The notes under the pieces are model-generated. The model worked only from the letters and a program-made list of their open reading frames with translations, did not search any database and had not been told where the DNA came from. Below are positions 16,906 to 17,290 of a DNA stretch of 17,290 nt, one piece after another. The DNA comes from Acidisphaera sp035272265 (GTDB taxonomy: Bacteria; Pseudomonadota; Alphaproteobacteria; Acetobacterales; Acetobacteraceae): NCBI GenBank assembly GCA_035272265.1, contig DATEQV010000130.1:1-17290 (forward strand), written 5' to 3'. Position 1 is the stretch's first letter, and the number at the start of each line of letters is the position of its first letter. Position numbers and translations under genes: made by a program.

Positions 16906-17268
16906 TCAACGCATGCACACCGCTTCGATGTTGTTGCCGTCAGGGTCGATCAGGAACGCCGCGTAGTAGGTCGGCGCATAGTCGCGGCGCAGCCCCGGCT
17001 TGCCGTTGTCGCGTCCGCCCGCGCGCAGTCCCGCCGCATGGAAGCGATCCACCGCCGCGCGGTCCGCCGCGCGGAACGCGACATGCGTGCCCGGTCCCAG
17101 CATGTTCTTCGCTGCGTACAGCCACAGCGCCGGCGCGCCCGCCGGCCCGAGCCCCGCGCACTCGCCGTCGTCGGACGCAAGCTCGTGTCCGAGCGGCGCG
17201 AGTGCGGCGCGATAGAACGCGACGCTCGTCTTCAGGTCGCGCATTTTCAGTCCGATGTGGTCGAACAT
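16906..17268 (-). CDS. VOC/glyoxalase-fold protein
   Basis: A 120-residue single-unit vicinal-oxygen-chelate protein. It opens MFDHIGLKMRDL with His4 at the usual first metal position, has His62 in THVAFRA, and ends with PDGNNIEAV, in which Glu115 is the typical last metal ligand. The pattern fits small lactoylglutathione-lyase-like or bleomycin-resistance-like proteins, which act as dimers; the substrate cannot be told. The ATG at 17268 is preferred because GGAGGGA lies just upstream; an upstream ATG at 17283 would add five residues. It is transcribed towards ompW but is separated from it by 235 bases that contain the FNR boxes, so it is probably a separate unit. Confidence 0.88.
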   Translation of the reverse strand: MFDHIGLKMRDLKTSVAFYRAALAPLGHELASDDGECAGLGPAGAPALWLYAAKNMLGPGTHVAFRAADRAAVDRFHAAGLRAGGRDNGKPGLRRDYAPTYYAAFLIDPDGNNIEAVCMR

Positions 17269-17290
17269 CCGTCCCTCCGTCATGTGACGG

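Overview
The window is high-GC bacterial chromosome with dense coding and strong GC bias at third codon positions. The gene set (Do-type protease with two PDZ domains, livHMGF branched-chain amino-acid ABC genes, OmpW porin, FNR/FixK-type operators of the form TTGAT-N4-ATCAA, several families of intergenic palindromes) points to an alphaproteobacterium. A Rhodospirillales or Hyphomicrobiales relative is my guess from family resemblance; no marker here fixes the genus.

Layout. 1-0.5 kb: a possible small CPKC-containing protein and a minus-strand tRNA-Lys(CTT) with an encoded CCA end. 0.7-2.3 kb: a periplasmic HtrA/DegP-type protease closed by a textbook rho-independent terminator. 2.5-6.4 kb: livH-livM-livG-livF, a tightly coupled operon (stop/start overlaps TGATG and TAATG) encoding both permeases and both ATPases, but no substrate-binding protein. 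It is followed by an unusual 88-bp triple-hairpin element. 6.6-9.0 kb: a complete cupin gene, then an FNR-type box, an HdeD-family membrane protein whose reading frame is broken by a TGA near the N terminus, a rhomboid protease, and a 3' fragment of a second cupin gene lying between REP-like palindromes. 9.1-10.35 kb: a minus-strand SAM-dependent methyltransferase. 10.4-12.7 kb: a minus-strand block made of a 13-codon relic of a DUF4336 gene between REP-like palindromes, an amidohydrolase-2 protein lacking usual metal ligands, three truncated toxin-antitoxin genes, and the intact DUF4336 gene. 12.8-13.9 kb: a Cys-rich unknown protein with an Ala/Pro/Arg-rich tail. 13.9-15.3 kb: a cytochrome P450 on the minus strand. 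15.4-17.3 kb, all minus strand: a small conserved-type protein with an FNR-like box upstream, OmpW with two FNR-type boxes upstream, and a VOC/glyoxalase-fold protein.

How it works together. Envelope and stress functions recur: DegP, HdeD, rhomboid and OmpW. Three of the promoter regions (hdeD-rhomboid, the small 75-residue protein, ompW) carry palindromes of the Crp/Fnr type with a shared xCAG core, suggesting a local oxygen- or redox-responsive set. The most unusual feature is genomic. At two independent places (cupin and DUF4336) an intact gene is followed by foreign-looking cargo and then by a second copy of only that gene's 3' end, and each 3' fragment sits between REP-like palindromes. 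No integrase or transposase is present, so palindrome-associated rearrangement is the leading inference.
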